A stretch of 64,000 nucleotides of DNA from Neovahlkampfia damariscottae (Eukaryota > Heterolobosea > Selenaionea > Neovahlkampfiida > Neovahlkampfiidae). Positions within the stretch are counted from its first letter, which is position 1; every line of letters starts with the position of its first letter. Position numbers and translations under genes: made by a program. Of this stretch, positions 42,611-52,952 are shown one piece after another. Location of the stretch: assembly GCA_016618085.1 (NCBI GenBank), contig JABLTG010000068.1:32026-96025 (forward strand), read 5' to 3'. Under the pieces are notes generated by a model. It did no database searches. It was not told where the DNA came from and saw only the letters and a list, made by a program, of their open reading frames with translations.

Positions 42611-43776
42611 ATGAAATATCCAAAGTATAAATACTCATTGGTACCAGGACCTACCAATGTTTCAGATGAAGTTAAAAAAATTTATACCATTGAATTTCCA
42701 TCTCCAGATTTAGAAGATGACTTTTTTGAACTTTATTTGTAAAAAAAAAAAAAATAATTTTTTTTATACCATTTTGAAGAAATACTCAAGATTTATTGAA
42801 GGAAATTTTAAGAGCAAAAGAATCAGAAATTATAATTCAATCAGGAGAAGCAATGGTTTCTTTATGGGGTTCATTAAAATCAATTACAAAACCAAATGAT
42901 AAAGTTCTTGTTCTTTCAACAGGTTTATTTGGATCAGGATTTGGTGAAATGGCTAAAAAATTAAATTGTCAAATAGAAAATATCAATTATGAATACGATG
43001 AAGTAATTTCTGATTTAGAAAATATCAGAAACAAAGCTATTGCATTCCAACCTAAAATTATAACTGTTGTTCATTGTGAAACACCTTGTGGTTCGAAATT
43101 TAAATTTTAACAAAAAGGAACATTAAATCCAATTGAAGGATTAGGATCAATTGCCAAAGAAGTCAATGCTTTGTTGTATGTGGATTTTGTTTCATCTGCC
43201 ATTGGAACAGAAGTCAAATGTGATGAGTGGGGAATTGATATAGGTTTATTAGGTACACAAAAAGCATTAAGTCTTCCACCTGATCTTGGTATCATTACAG
43301 TTAGTAAAAAAGCGATGAAAATTGTTGAAGAAATTGATTATTCAGGATATGATGCATTATTACCTTTCAAAAATGCAGTTTCTCAAAAATATATGCCATA
43401 TACACATAATTGGAGAGCAATAGCAGCATTGAACTATAGATGTGATGAATTATTGAAAAATGGACTCGAAAATTCATTCAAAAAACATCAAGAAGTCTCT
43501 GAGTATTGCATTAAAAGAATCAAAGGAATGAATTTGAAATTATTTGCTAAAGATGAAAAAAGTTCAGCTCCAACCTTGACTGCTGTTTATGTTCCTGAAA
43601 ATTGGACCTGGGATGAATTGAATAAAGAATTGAAAAGTAAAGGAGTTTGCTTTGGAGGGAATTATGGAAAATTGGCTGGAAAAATATTTAGAATTGGACA
43701 TCTTGGATCACAAGCGGATTTGAATCTTGTTTCCAATGCATTAGATATTTTAGAAAAAATTATAAAATCAAAATAA
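42611..43776 (+). CDS. AGXT: Class V aminotransferase, alanine-glyoxylate/serine-pyruvate type
   Basis: MKYPKYKYSLVPGPTNVSDE is the usual start of this family, and the PLP lysine is in LLGTQKALSLPPDLG. VVHCETPCG and LLYVDFVSSAIGTEVK carry the PLP-phosphate and aspartate contacts. Introns at about 42738-42782 and 43093-43113. The intron before TLNPIEGLG is short (about 21 nt by the best splicing). It probably detoxifies glyoxylate or handles serine. No peroxisomal C-terminal signal is obvious (the end is KSK). Confidence 0.85.
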
Positions 43777-44044
43777 ATTTTCGGTTGAGTTTGATAGACG
43801 TTCGTCATTTTGATCTTCAATTTCGGAGTTTATTAAACTAATTTGATTGGTCTTCATTTCCACACCAAATTTTTTTGATTCAATTATTGTGAATAGAGTT
43901 TAAACTCCAAATTGAAGACAGACATTTTGCCAATAAGAAAAGTTCTAAAACTCGGCAACTTTTTATTGGTTGTTTAAAAATAATTGACCAATAAGAGTTT
44001 TTTTAGTCAATTTTTTCAACCAAAGCCTCAAACATAAACCAAAC
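43777..44044. promoter_or_regulatory. Intergenic promoter region of Rab1
   Basis: No frame is supported. ATTGG/CCAAT copies occur at about 43848, 43932, 43967 and 43986, the last within 60 bases of the Rab1 ATG. Confidence 0.4.
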
Positions 44045-44772
44045 ATGAACGCTGAATAGTAAGAAAATATAATTGACCTCACAAATAAGTGATTACCTTT
44101 TCAAACTTTTACTTATTGGAGACAGTGGTGTAGGGAAAAGTTGTCTCTTATTACGTTTTGCAGTAAAAAAAAAAAAAAAAAAATTTAATTTTAATCAAAT
44201 AGGACGACACTTATACTGAAAGTCACATCAGTACAATCGGAGTAGATTTTAAAATTAGAACTATTGAACTTGATGGAAAAACTATTAAATTACAAATTTG
44301 GGATACTGCTGGTAAAGAAAAGTTTTTGAATTTATATTTATTTTTTTTAGGTCAAGAACGTTTCCGTACAATTACATCATCATATTATAGAGGTGCTCAT
44401 GGAATTATTATTGTTTATGATACAACAGATCAAGAAACTTTTGATAACGTTAAACAATGGCTCAACGAAATTGATAGATATGCAAACGAAAATGTTAATA
44501 AACTCTTAGTCGGAAATAAGAGCGATTTGGTTAATAAAAAAGCAATTGATACAAATACTGCTCAAGAATTTGCAACTGGTTTAAGTGTGCCTTTCCTTGA
44601 AACAAGTGCTAAAAATTCAACTAACGTTGAACAAGCTTTTATCACTATGGCTGCTGAAATTAAAAATAGACTCGCTAATCAACCAGTTCTCTCACAAGAT
44701 GGAGGAAATGGATCAAAACCAATTGTAAGTCAACCACTAAACCAAAATAAATCTGGAGGATGTTGTGGTTAA
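44045..44772 (+). CDS. RAB1: Rab1-family small GTPase
   Basis: Rab1 acts in ER-to-Golgi transport. A 14-nt exon (MNAEY) is followed by exons that give [20 protein letters not shown], then [37 protein letters not shown], and NKSDL, ETSAK. The effector and switch regions match Rab1. The C-terminus GGCCG contains two cysteines for geranylgeranylation but ends in an extra glycine. Introns of about 30-45 nt at 44059, 44163 and 44313. Confidence 0.93.
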
Positions 44773-44862
44773 TAAAAAAATAAATATTTGTAATCCAAAA
44801 AAAAAAAGTGAAAATAATTGATCTGTTGTGATTGGTAAACTCTGATCTTTGTGAAACATTTA

Positions 44863-45588
44863 ATGAACTTCTTACAAGGAACTGAATTATTTCTTCCTGA
44901 AGTACTTCACCAGATTATTGAGTATCTATCAATTAAAGATTATACTTCTTTTTTAAAGACTTCAAAATTGTTTTATCACACTTTTTTTGAAACACCATTT
45001 TCTGTAGTTTACAAGTTCAAGAAGGAATACAGAAATTTATCAAAGTATCATCAATATGTCATAAACCAACAAATGAATATCATCATTCAAAAACAACATG
45101 AAAGTTTGAAAGATGTGGAGGGAGAAATTATGTTTTGGAAAAAATGGAGAGAGATATTTGTTCAAATAGATGGGGGTGGAACAAATTATTATTATGTGCC
45201 AAATTTTAAAGATGAAACAATTCAAGAAATTAAGAAATTAATGAAAACTTCGAAAATAATAAAGATTGATAGAATGGATAGAAACCAAAAATGCAAATTG
45301 GAATTGAATTCATTCCTGTTGGAATTTACTGCGGACATATTATTTTGGAATGTGAAACACAATTCAAAATATTTAATCAATTTTAAAATGGATATGTATC
45401 ACAACATACAATCATTTGATATTGATTTTCAAGAAATATCTATTGTACTAAAAAACTATAATTTCAAATTTGATAAATTAGAAGTGATTGATTTTTTTAA
45501 TATTTTATCATTTTCATGTGTCAATTTTTTAGATTTTGAATCATCTTCATCAGTCGAATATAAATATTTGAATAAAAATGAATTATAA
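44863..45588 (+). CDS. F-box-like protein
   Basis: The region LFLPEVLHQIIEYLSIKDYT through FLKTSKLFYHTFF has the F-box helix pattern. The rest is not recognised (FWKKWREIFVQIDGGGTNYY). It converges with the phospholipase gene with only 2 bases between stop codons. ATG 44863 is the first in frame (upstream GTG rejected). ATTGG is 30 bases upstream. Confidence 0.55.
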   Translation: MNFLQGTELFLPEVLHQIIEYLSIKDYTSFLKTSKLFYHTFFETPFSVVYKFKKEYRNLSKYHQYVINQQMNIIIQKQHESLKDVEGEIMFWKKWREIFVQIDGGGTNYYYVPNFKDETIQEIKKLMKTSKIIKIDRMDRNQKCKLELNSFLLEFTADILFWNVKHNSKYLINFKMDMYHNIQSFDIDFQEISIVLKNYNFKFDKLEVIDFFNILSFSCVNFLDFESSSSVEYKYLNKNEL

Positions 45589-45590
45589 AT

Positions 45591-47750
45591 TTATTTTTCA
45601 ATGGTATTAATCAATTCAATTTTTTCTTGTTCAAATTCAATTTCTGGTTCATTCCATGGAATTGGTGTATTTGCATTCTCTATAACTTCATCATTTGTAT
45701 TTTCCATAAATTTTTTTTGTAATGCTTTTATCATTTTTCCTTGATCACTTTCACAACTATTTTCAAAATCATCTTCAAATTGTTGTAATAATAATGAATT
45801 TAATGTATTTTTTTTTCCTAATCTTTTTTCATAAACCCATTTTAAACAAGCAAATGATTTAGATGCAATAATCCATCCCCTTGGATTTTCCAACAAAATT
45901 TTAATTGTCTCTTTTGGAATATTTTCATTTTTATATTCAATTTTATATATTTCATTCAATTTCTCTTGAAGTTTAAATGGATCTGGCATTTCTTTTAATT
46001 TTCTTGGTTTTGTTAAATTTAAAACATCATCAAATGTATTAGCATGAAAAACTCTTTCTGATAGACATTCTGGTAAATCAAATAGTTTAGTCAAAGTTGC
46101 AGGAATAGAACAATGATCAAATAATCTTTGATCAATAGTTCCTTTTTTAATATGAGGATTTATAGCAATTGCAGGAACTCTAAAACCTAATGTTGAAAAT
46201 ACTCCACTATTTAAATGTTTAACTTTATCATTCATTTTTGGTACTTTTGGTGGTTGAACATGATCCCAAAATCCACCTTAAATCAAAAAAAATATTAATA
46301 TAAAATTCATAAAGTACTATACCATGTTCATCATAAACAATTAAAAATAAAGTTTCTTCAAATTGTTTTTCATTTGATAATAAAGCTGTATAAATATCAA
46401 GAATAAGTTGTTCTCCAGGTCTAATATCATGTGGTGGATGTTGATCTTGTGCTACATCTTTACCTGATGTAAAATAACAAGGTTCTAAAAATGTATATTT
46501 TGGTAATGTTCCATCTTTTGCAGATTTATAAAAGTTATGAAATGGTTCAATATTTTCAGTTTTTTTATCTTTTAATTTTTTTAACATGTTTAAATTCAAA
46601 ATTGCTGTTCCTGATACATCATGATAATAAATTTTCCATTCATCATCTTTGAATAGATCAAATATGATTTTTGATTTATTCACTTCAAAATTGGTTAAAA
46701 CACCATCACTTTTTAATTTGAATTTTTGATTTTTTTTTTTTGAGTTTACCTTGTTCCACAATGCATAAACCAACGATTTGGATGAGTTGGTCCTGCTAAT
46801 GAAGCATGCCATGATTCAAATACACAGAATTCTTTTGCTAATGTTGAAATGATTGGAATTTGTTCTGGCTTAAAACAATGCATACAAGTTTCTGATTCTA
46901 TTTTTACAAATTTTTCAGGTGGAAGATAAAGATTTTTTAAAGGCCATTTTTTTGAAATTAATTGTTTATAAGCAACTGAATAAGCATCTGATATCCATTC
47001 ACCTATTTAGTATTAATTGACTTTAAAAAATTTGATAAGTTTACCTTTGAGTTGTTTTTGAGCATGTTCAACTTCATGACCTAAATCTATTAGTTGAATA
47101 TATTGAGCTTTTGGGCATGGTTTTACACCATCAACTGCCAATTCTTCTTCTTTTCCTTCGACACCATTGACACCTTTCATGTATCCAAAAAAATGATCGA
47201 AACTTCTATTTTCCATACATAAAACAACAACTTTTTTAATGATTCCTTCAACAGGTTTTGGTTCCAAACGAAATTGTAAATGAATTTTTCCTTTAACGCC
47301 TGGATTTAATTTACCCGGTTTTAAATCAAACCATAAATCTATACTATTGAATATTTAATTTAAATTACCATCTGTTTGGATTTTTTTAAGCTCTGATATT
47401 TTTAAATTTACATATCCTAATCTTTTATGACCAACAAGAAGTCCATCTCTGACGGAAATTTTAATTTCTGAATCTTGAGTCACTCTTTTGTTTTTTTTTA
47501 ATTTTTAAATAGATTACTTGAATTTGAATATTTGAAAAAATTTTGGATTATTTTTTTTGGTAATAACTTTACTGGATTGTTTTTGTTCTCCAACTTCAAA
47601 ATGAACGTGAGTATGAGGCTCACCGTTGATGCTCCATCTTTCTCTTATCCCTTTACATTCTATTAAACCAATTTCTAGTACTACTGGAACATCTGAAATA
47701 TTCTCCAAAGGAACATAATTTTGTTTTTCTTTGTCTGTTAAGAAAAACAT
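45591..47750 (-). CDS. C2-domain phosphoesterase, phospholipase C type
   Basis: The N-terminal 150 residues look like a C2 domain (VPVVLEIGLIECKGIRERWS, EIKISVRDGLLVGHKRLGYV). The catalytic part carries the signatures of the PF04185 phosphoesterases: ENRSFDHFFGYMKG, SLAGPTHPNRWFMHCG, and YDEHGGFWDHVQPPKVP, built from several exons (introns near 46745-46790, 46278-46322, 46999-47043, 47345-47385 and 47480-47515). These residues bind the metal and phosphate. The C-terminus is acidic. It would hydrolyse phospholipids at membranes, with the C2 domain providing calcium or lipid targeting. Confidence 0.83.
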
Positions 47751-47903
47751 TCACAACAGATACATATCCGTGATTGGTCAATCTGTTTAAATTAATACCC
47801 TTTTGATTTATACTTATTTTAATAATTTTTTAAATAAAACATTTCAAATTTTTTTTTAAATTTTCAACCGTCTTCATTGGCCAATTATACCTTTGCAAAC
47901 AAA

Positions 47904-49237
47904 ATGAAAAGAATTAGCAGACGTATTTTAGTAACTTCAAGTTTGAAGAAAGTAAGAGTTTCTTTTAAAACTAAAATACAAAAAAGCAAACTCCTTTGAT
48001 TTTTTCTATAAAACAAAATAATTTTTCAACATTCAAAAAAACTCAACAAAAACTTCCAACAACAAATTTCAACAAAAAATTCGTACGTTCATATGGAACA
48101 GAGAAAAATTTCCCTGTTCCACAAATGGGTGACTCTATTACAGAAGGTACATTGGCTGAATGGCTTGTTGGTAAGTTTTTAACATTTTTTTTTTTAAAAT
48201 GCTTAAAAACAGAGGAAAACAGTCTTGTTAAAGAAGATGATGTTATTGCTAAAATTGAAACTGATAAAGTTACAGTTGAAATTAGAGCACCTGAAAACGG
48301 AACTTTATTGAAAAGGATGGCAGAAACTGATGATACAGTTGAAGTTGGTCAAGATTTATTTGTTTATTCAACAGACTTTGATGCATCAGCAGCAGAAGCA
48401 GCAAAAAAATCAGAAGCACCTAAAGAAGAAGTTAAACAAGAGAAAAAAGAAGAGAAAAAAGAAACTCCAAAAGAAGAGAAAAAACCAGCACCAAAGACTG
48501 AAACACGTTCACCAAAAACAGAAACAGTAGTATCATCAGAAGATAAACAAAGAAGAGTACCAATGACAAGAATTAGACAAACAATTTCAAAAAGATTAAA
48601 AGATAGTCAAAATACTTATGCTATGCTTACAACTTTCAATGAAGTTGATATGTCAGCTTTGATGAATCTTAGAAATGAATTTAAAGATGAATTTCAAAAG
48701 AAACATGGAGTTAAATTTGGTTTTATGTCAGCTTTTATGAAAGCATCAACTTATGCTTTAATGGATCAACCTTCTGTTAATGCAGTTATTGAAGGAAAAG
48801 ATATTGTTTATCGTGATTACGTTGATATTAGTGTTGCAGTTGCTACACCAACAGGTTTAGTTGTACCAGTTATACGTAATTGTCAAGATTTATCACTTGC
48901 TGACCTTGAAAAATCAATGGCTACTTTAGGAGACAAAGCAAGAAAGAATCAAATCACATTAGCTGATATGCAAGGAGGTACATTCACTATTTCAAATGGA
49001 GGTGTTTTTGGTTCAATGATGGGTACTCCAATCATTAATCCACCACAATCCGCAATCTTAGGTATGCACGGAATTAAAAAAAGAGCAGTAGTTGTTGGTG
49101 ATAAAATTGAAATTCGACCAATGATGTATCTTGCTCTCACTTATGACCACAGATTAATTGATGGCAGAGAAGCTGTTCTCTTTTTAGTTAAAGTTAAAAA
49201 CTTAATTGAAAATCCAAATGCAATGTTATTGGAATAA
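47904..49237 (+). CDS. DLST: 2-oxoglutarate dehydrogenase E2 (dihydrolipoyl succinyltransferase)
   Basis: The E2 core of the TCA-cycle 2-oxoglutarate complex. Exon 1 (MKRISRRILVTSSLKK) plus the next residues form a mitochondrial presequence. The lipoyl domain has FPVPQMGDSITEGTLAEW and the modified lysine in KIETDKVTVEI; an intron cuts between WLV and EENSL. A K/E/P-rich linker replaces the peripheral binding domain. The catalytic domain starts RRVPMTRIRQTISKRLKDSQ and ends with the active-site motif YDHRLIDGREAVLF. Complete and unremarkable. Confidence 0.92.
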
Positions 49238-49320
49238 ATTTTTAACCAGACGTTCATTTCAAAATATCTTCTTCTTTTTTTCAACTCTGAATTTGAGATT
49301 TTTTTTGATTGGATAATAAC

Positions 49321-50351
49321 ATGAAAATAACTGATCAAGTGAGAAGTAAATTTGTCAAAGACAACAATTTACCGATACCTTTGATATCAGAACCATATTT
49401 TTCTTATTTTATTGATCTTTATGATACAGTCTTCAATACAAAATCAAAACTTGAAAAATTTTTATCAGCTTTAGAAGAAGTGGGTTCTGATCAGTCATTC
49501 TTTTCAAAGTCAAAAGAATTTTCAAATGAAGTTGTGAATAAAATTTCAGAAAATCAAGCCTACAAAGATTACACATCAGGAGATATGTCAAAATATCAAA
49601 TCAAAAAACCAGTTTCTTCGAAGAATGTTTATTGTTCAGACAATTTGAATCGATTCTTGATTTCAATTGATATGTCAAGTGCTAATTTTAATGCTTTAAA
49701 ATTTCATAATCCAGAAATTGTAAAAAAAAAAAAACGATTAAAGACAAAGGTACTTGGTTGTGAAAGTTATAAAGAATTAGTTTCAAAATTCACAGAAATT
49801 AAGCCATTTACTGAATCAAAACAAATCAGACAAGTCATTTTTGGTCATTTGAACCCAAAAAGACAACAAACTATTCAAAAGTATATGATGAGTCTTGTTG
49901 TAGATCTTTTAGATGTAAATGGATTTGAAAGGAGTAGATTTCTTACAGCATCAAGTGATGAAGTTGTATTATGTTCGAAATATTATAATTCTAATTCATA
50001 ATTTTTGTAGTATCAACTAAAGATAAAATTGAAGATGAAATGAAATCCATTTCTACAATAATCAATGAAAAGTAAAAAAAAAGAAATCTATTTAATATTA
50101 ATTTGAGATTATTAAAAGGTGTTTTTACTGTTGAAGGATTCATGTTAAATTGTGTTAGATCTACAAAAACTGAAAAAGTATTTGGGTATGTCAAAGAATT
50201 TGTTGGATCAGAGAAGGTGGAATTTAAGACAGTTCCAGCTTATATGTTTGCACAAGTTTACAAAAAATATTTCAATTTAAAAATTGAAGAAATTGATAGA
50301 AAATTCACATTTGAGGGAATGATTGCAACATTTGATATTTCAATTGAATAA
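49321..50351 (+). CDS. Protein with DNA-polymerase-A-like motif order, function unknown
   Basis: Three exons. The protein has LISIDMSSANFNALKFH, then KQIRQVIFGHLNPKRQQTIQ, then LTASSDEVVL. These three blocks resemble, in order and spacing, motifs A, B (a basic O-helix with IFG) and C (xDE) of family A polymerases. The 5' exonuclease domains are absent and the protein has only about 315 residues. Introns at about 49976-50013 and 50069-50105; the first is a best guess. I recall similar proteins in giant viruses, but this needs confirming. The last 80 residues hold hydrophobic strands. Confidence 0.4.
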
Positions 50352-50523
50352 AATTGCAAATTCACGAAATTATTTTGATTCGTCCACAGAAATGAAGTTT
50401 CCAATTTTTGGATTTTGAAATCATTATTTCCTTAAAAATGAGTATTTTAGATCTAAACAACAAAATTTTTTGTTATTGAATTGGAAACATAAACACTTCT
50501 TATTGGTTGTTCAGATTGGAAAC

Positions 50524-50891
50524 ATGAGTAATAATTTCGAACAATTGAAAGTCATTTCTCTGTCAGAAGTGAAAGAGAAAAATGAAAAAGGAAAAATCTG
50601 GACTGTTATAGATGGAAGAGTGTTTGATTTAACAGAATTTAGCATGGCGCATCCTGGTAAAAAAAAAAAAAAATTAAAAAACAATTTCAATAGGTGGAAG
50701 CTCTGTTTTAGAAGGAGGTTTGAAATGATATATTTTAAATTCTAGAGGACGATAAAAAAGACCATTTTTTAGACGCTGGTCATTCAGAATCAGCTTATAA
50801 AGACTCGAAAAATTATATTATTGGAAGATTACCGAACGCTAAAGAGGATTCAATTTTTGAAAAAAAAGATGGAGGATGTATAATTTCTTAA
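50524..50891 (+). CDS. Cytochrome b5-like protein with C-terminal CaaX box
   Basis: Three exons: MSNNFEQLKVISLSEVKEKN to MAHPG, then GSSVLEG (a 24-nt exon between two introns), then EDDKKDHFLDAGHSESAYKD to the stop. The heme axial histidines are in HPGG and AGHS. TVIDGRVFDLTEF is the usual b5 strand. The end is KDGGCIIS, which fits a CaaX prenylation site. Typical cytochrome b5 is anchored by a C-terminal helix; here lipid attachment seems to do this. It carries electrons for desaturation or similar reactions. Confidence 0.85.
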
Positions 50892-50998
50892 ATAAAACAA
50901 ATTCAAATTGAAGTTGTTCAATTTTAAAATTGACTCTTTAATTCATCCAATCAAATAGTTTCCAACAAAAAGAGGAGTTTGTGGATAACGCAAGAAAT

Positions 50999-52264
50999 AT
51001 GTCAGAGAATAAAAATCGAATATTAATTCGAGAGTTTACAAAAAGTAAATCACAAGTCTACTCCAAACTTGATCGTTTAAAAAAATTTGGAATTTTAAAA
51101 CACTCTTTAACCTCAACAGACATTAAAGAGAACAAAGAATTATTTTTGAATGAAAACTCTAATATTTTTGAAACATTAGAATTTTATGGTGATTCTGTTC
51201 TTTATGAAAGAATTACAAGAAATTTAACAATAACAAAAAGATTTTGTTCACCACATTTACTATCAACAATTAGATCAAGTACAATTTGTAACAAAACATT
51301 ATCATCTGTTTATGAATCATTAGAGTTATATAAATTATCAAATTGTTCATTCTCTCCTTCATTTTTAGATATAAAACAAAAAGCTGATATTGTTGAATCA
51401 ATTATTGGAGAAATTTCTCAATATTTGAATTCAAAGTCTTTATTAGATCATATTAATAAGTTATGTGAAGATTCTTTGGATGATTTAATTTCATATATTT
51501 CATATGCAGGTGAAGCTTCTTATTTTTATACTATTGCTCATAATATGAATGAATCAAAAAAAGTTAATTCCAAAAAAAAAGTAGATGAAAAGAAAGATAA
51601 TGTTATGAAAAATGATATTTCATTGATAGTTTGTTTTAATTGTGGTGAAAAAGGTCATTTTGCCAAGAATTGTGAAAATGAAATATTATCAAAAGGGAAA
51701 GAAATTAAATCAGTTAACACATCATCAATTGGGAAATTTGCACCTGTTAGGGATTCAATAAAATTTGATGATGAAATAAAAAATGAAGAAGAGATTAAAA
51801 TTGAAGAAGAAGAAGAAGAAATTGAAATGGAGGAGAAGATTGTTCTTGATAGAAAAGAAAACAATAAAAAAGAAATTGAATCATTTGATAGTTTTAAGTT
51901 TTCTGATAATTTTCAAAAAAATTATAAACTAAATCAACCATTTCATTTTAAAAATGAATTTACCTTTGATGAAGGTATTGTGAATAAATTTGGGACAAAT
52001 GAAATAAAAATTGATTACGATGTAATTGAACAAAAATTGGAAGCAAAAAATCGAAAAGAAAAAAAAAAAGAAACAAAACAGAAAATTAAAAATTCAAATC
52101 AAAAAATCAATGTGATGAAAGTAGAAGAAGAAAAAATTATTGATTTTGATGATTTTTTGAATGAAGATGAAGAAAATGTAATTTATTTACCAAAAATATT
52201 CAGATCTGATTCAAAATTGAAATTGGAAAAAACATCAAATTTACATCTTGATGATTTTTTTTAG
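50999..52264 (+). CDS. RNase III-like protein with CCHC zinc knuckle
   Basis: Intronless. The first 150 residues resemble an RNase III domain: NIFETLEFYGDSVLYERITR is the signature helix, and KQKADIVESIIGEISQYL the second acidic helix. A CCHC zinc knuckle follows, CFNCGEKGHFAKNC. The rest is acidic and low-complexity (KNEEEIKIEEEEEEIEME) with a short acidic LDDFF end. dsRNA-binding domains are absent. A Dicer-like or rRNA-processing role is possible, or an inactive dimer partner: the family glutamates are present but not in perfect spacing. Confidence 0.65.
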   Translation: MSENKNRILIREFTKSKSQVYSKLDRLKKFGILKHSLTSTDIKENKELFLNENSNIFETLEFYGDSVLYERITRNLTITKRFCSPHLLSTIRSSTICNKTLSSVYESLELYKLSNCSFSPSFLDIKQKADIVESIIGEISQYLNSKSLLDHINKLCEDSLDDLISYISYAGEASYFYTIAHNMNESKKVNSKKKVDEKKDNVMKNDISLIVCFNCGEKGHFAKNCENEILSKGKEIKSVNTSSIGKFAPVRDSIKFDDEIKNEEEIKIEEEEEEIEMEEKIVLDRKENNKKEIESFDSFKFSDNFQKNYKLNQPFHFKNEFTFDEGIVNKFGTNEIKIDYDVIEQKLEAKNRKEKKKETKQKIKNSNQKINVMKVEEEKIIDFDDFLNEDEENVIYLPKIFRSDSKLKLEKTSNLHLDDFF

Positions 52265-52267
52265 AAA

Positions 52268-52950
52268 CTAGTTTGTAAATAAGAAAATTATAAAATTATC
52301 GTTAATTTGATTCAATTTTTTCAAAATTTCATTTGTTGACATTCTCTCCATTGGATTTTGTGATAATAAATTCATCACTAATTTTCTGAAATCTTTTGAA
52401 TAACTTTGATGATCAATCAAAATTTTTCCATTTTTTAAACAATCAATATACAAAATCTTTTCATTATTATACATCATTTGATAAAAGATAACTCCTAAAC
52501 TCCAAATATCACTTTTAAATGTATGATCAGTTTCATTTAAAATAACTTCAGGAGAAATATACATTAATGATCCAAGAATAGATGATGAATATCCTTCAAT
52601 TTCTGTGTATCCAAAATCTCCAATTCTCAAAATTACATCTTCTAAATTATCTTGTTTCGGATTATAAAATATATTTTCACATTTCAAGTCAGTATGTATA
52701 ATTTGATTCTCATGAAGATAATTCAACCCTTTTGTGATTTTGCATCTTTTTCATCATTATAATCATAATCTAAAAACTGACTTATCTCTTTGTTTAATTT
52801 TTCTTTTAAATAATCCAGTAAATCATCATAAGACTCAAACATTTCAGGTGGGTGTGGATATACACCACTATCATAACGATGTTTATAATCATCTTCATAT
52901 TCAATTATTGTTAAATACCACATTATATACTTATTATATATATTAAATTC
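52268..52950 (-). pseudogene. Protein kinase, C-lobe fragment left of the element
   Basis: A kinase C-lobe: GLNYLHENQIIHTDLKCENI (HRD is HTD), GDFGYTEIEG, LGSLMYISPEVIL, and SDIWSLGVIFYQMM. Upstream, DDLLDYLKEKLN and the hinge strand WYLTIIEYEDD belong to the same gene but a one-base frame change separates the two frames. The glycine loop and ATP lysine are missing at this side and are found as a separate piece at 57.9 kb, beyond the viral element. The gene was therefore probably split by the insertion. Confidence 0.7.
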
Positions 52951-52952
52951 TA

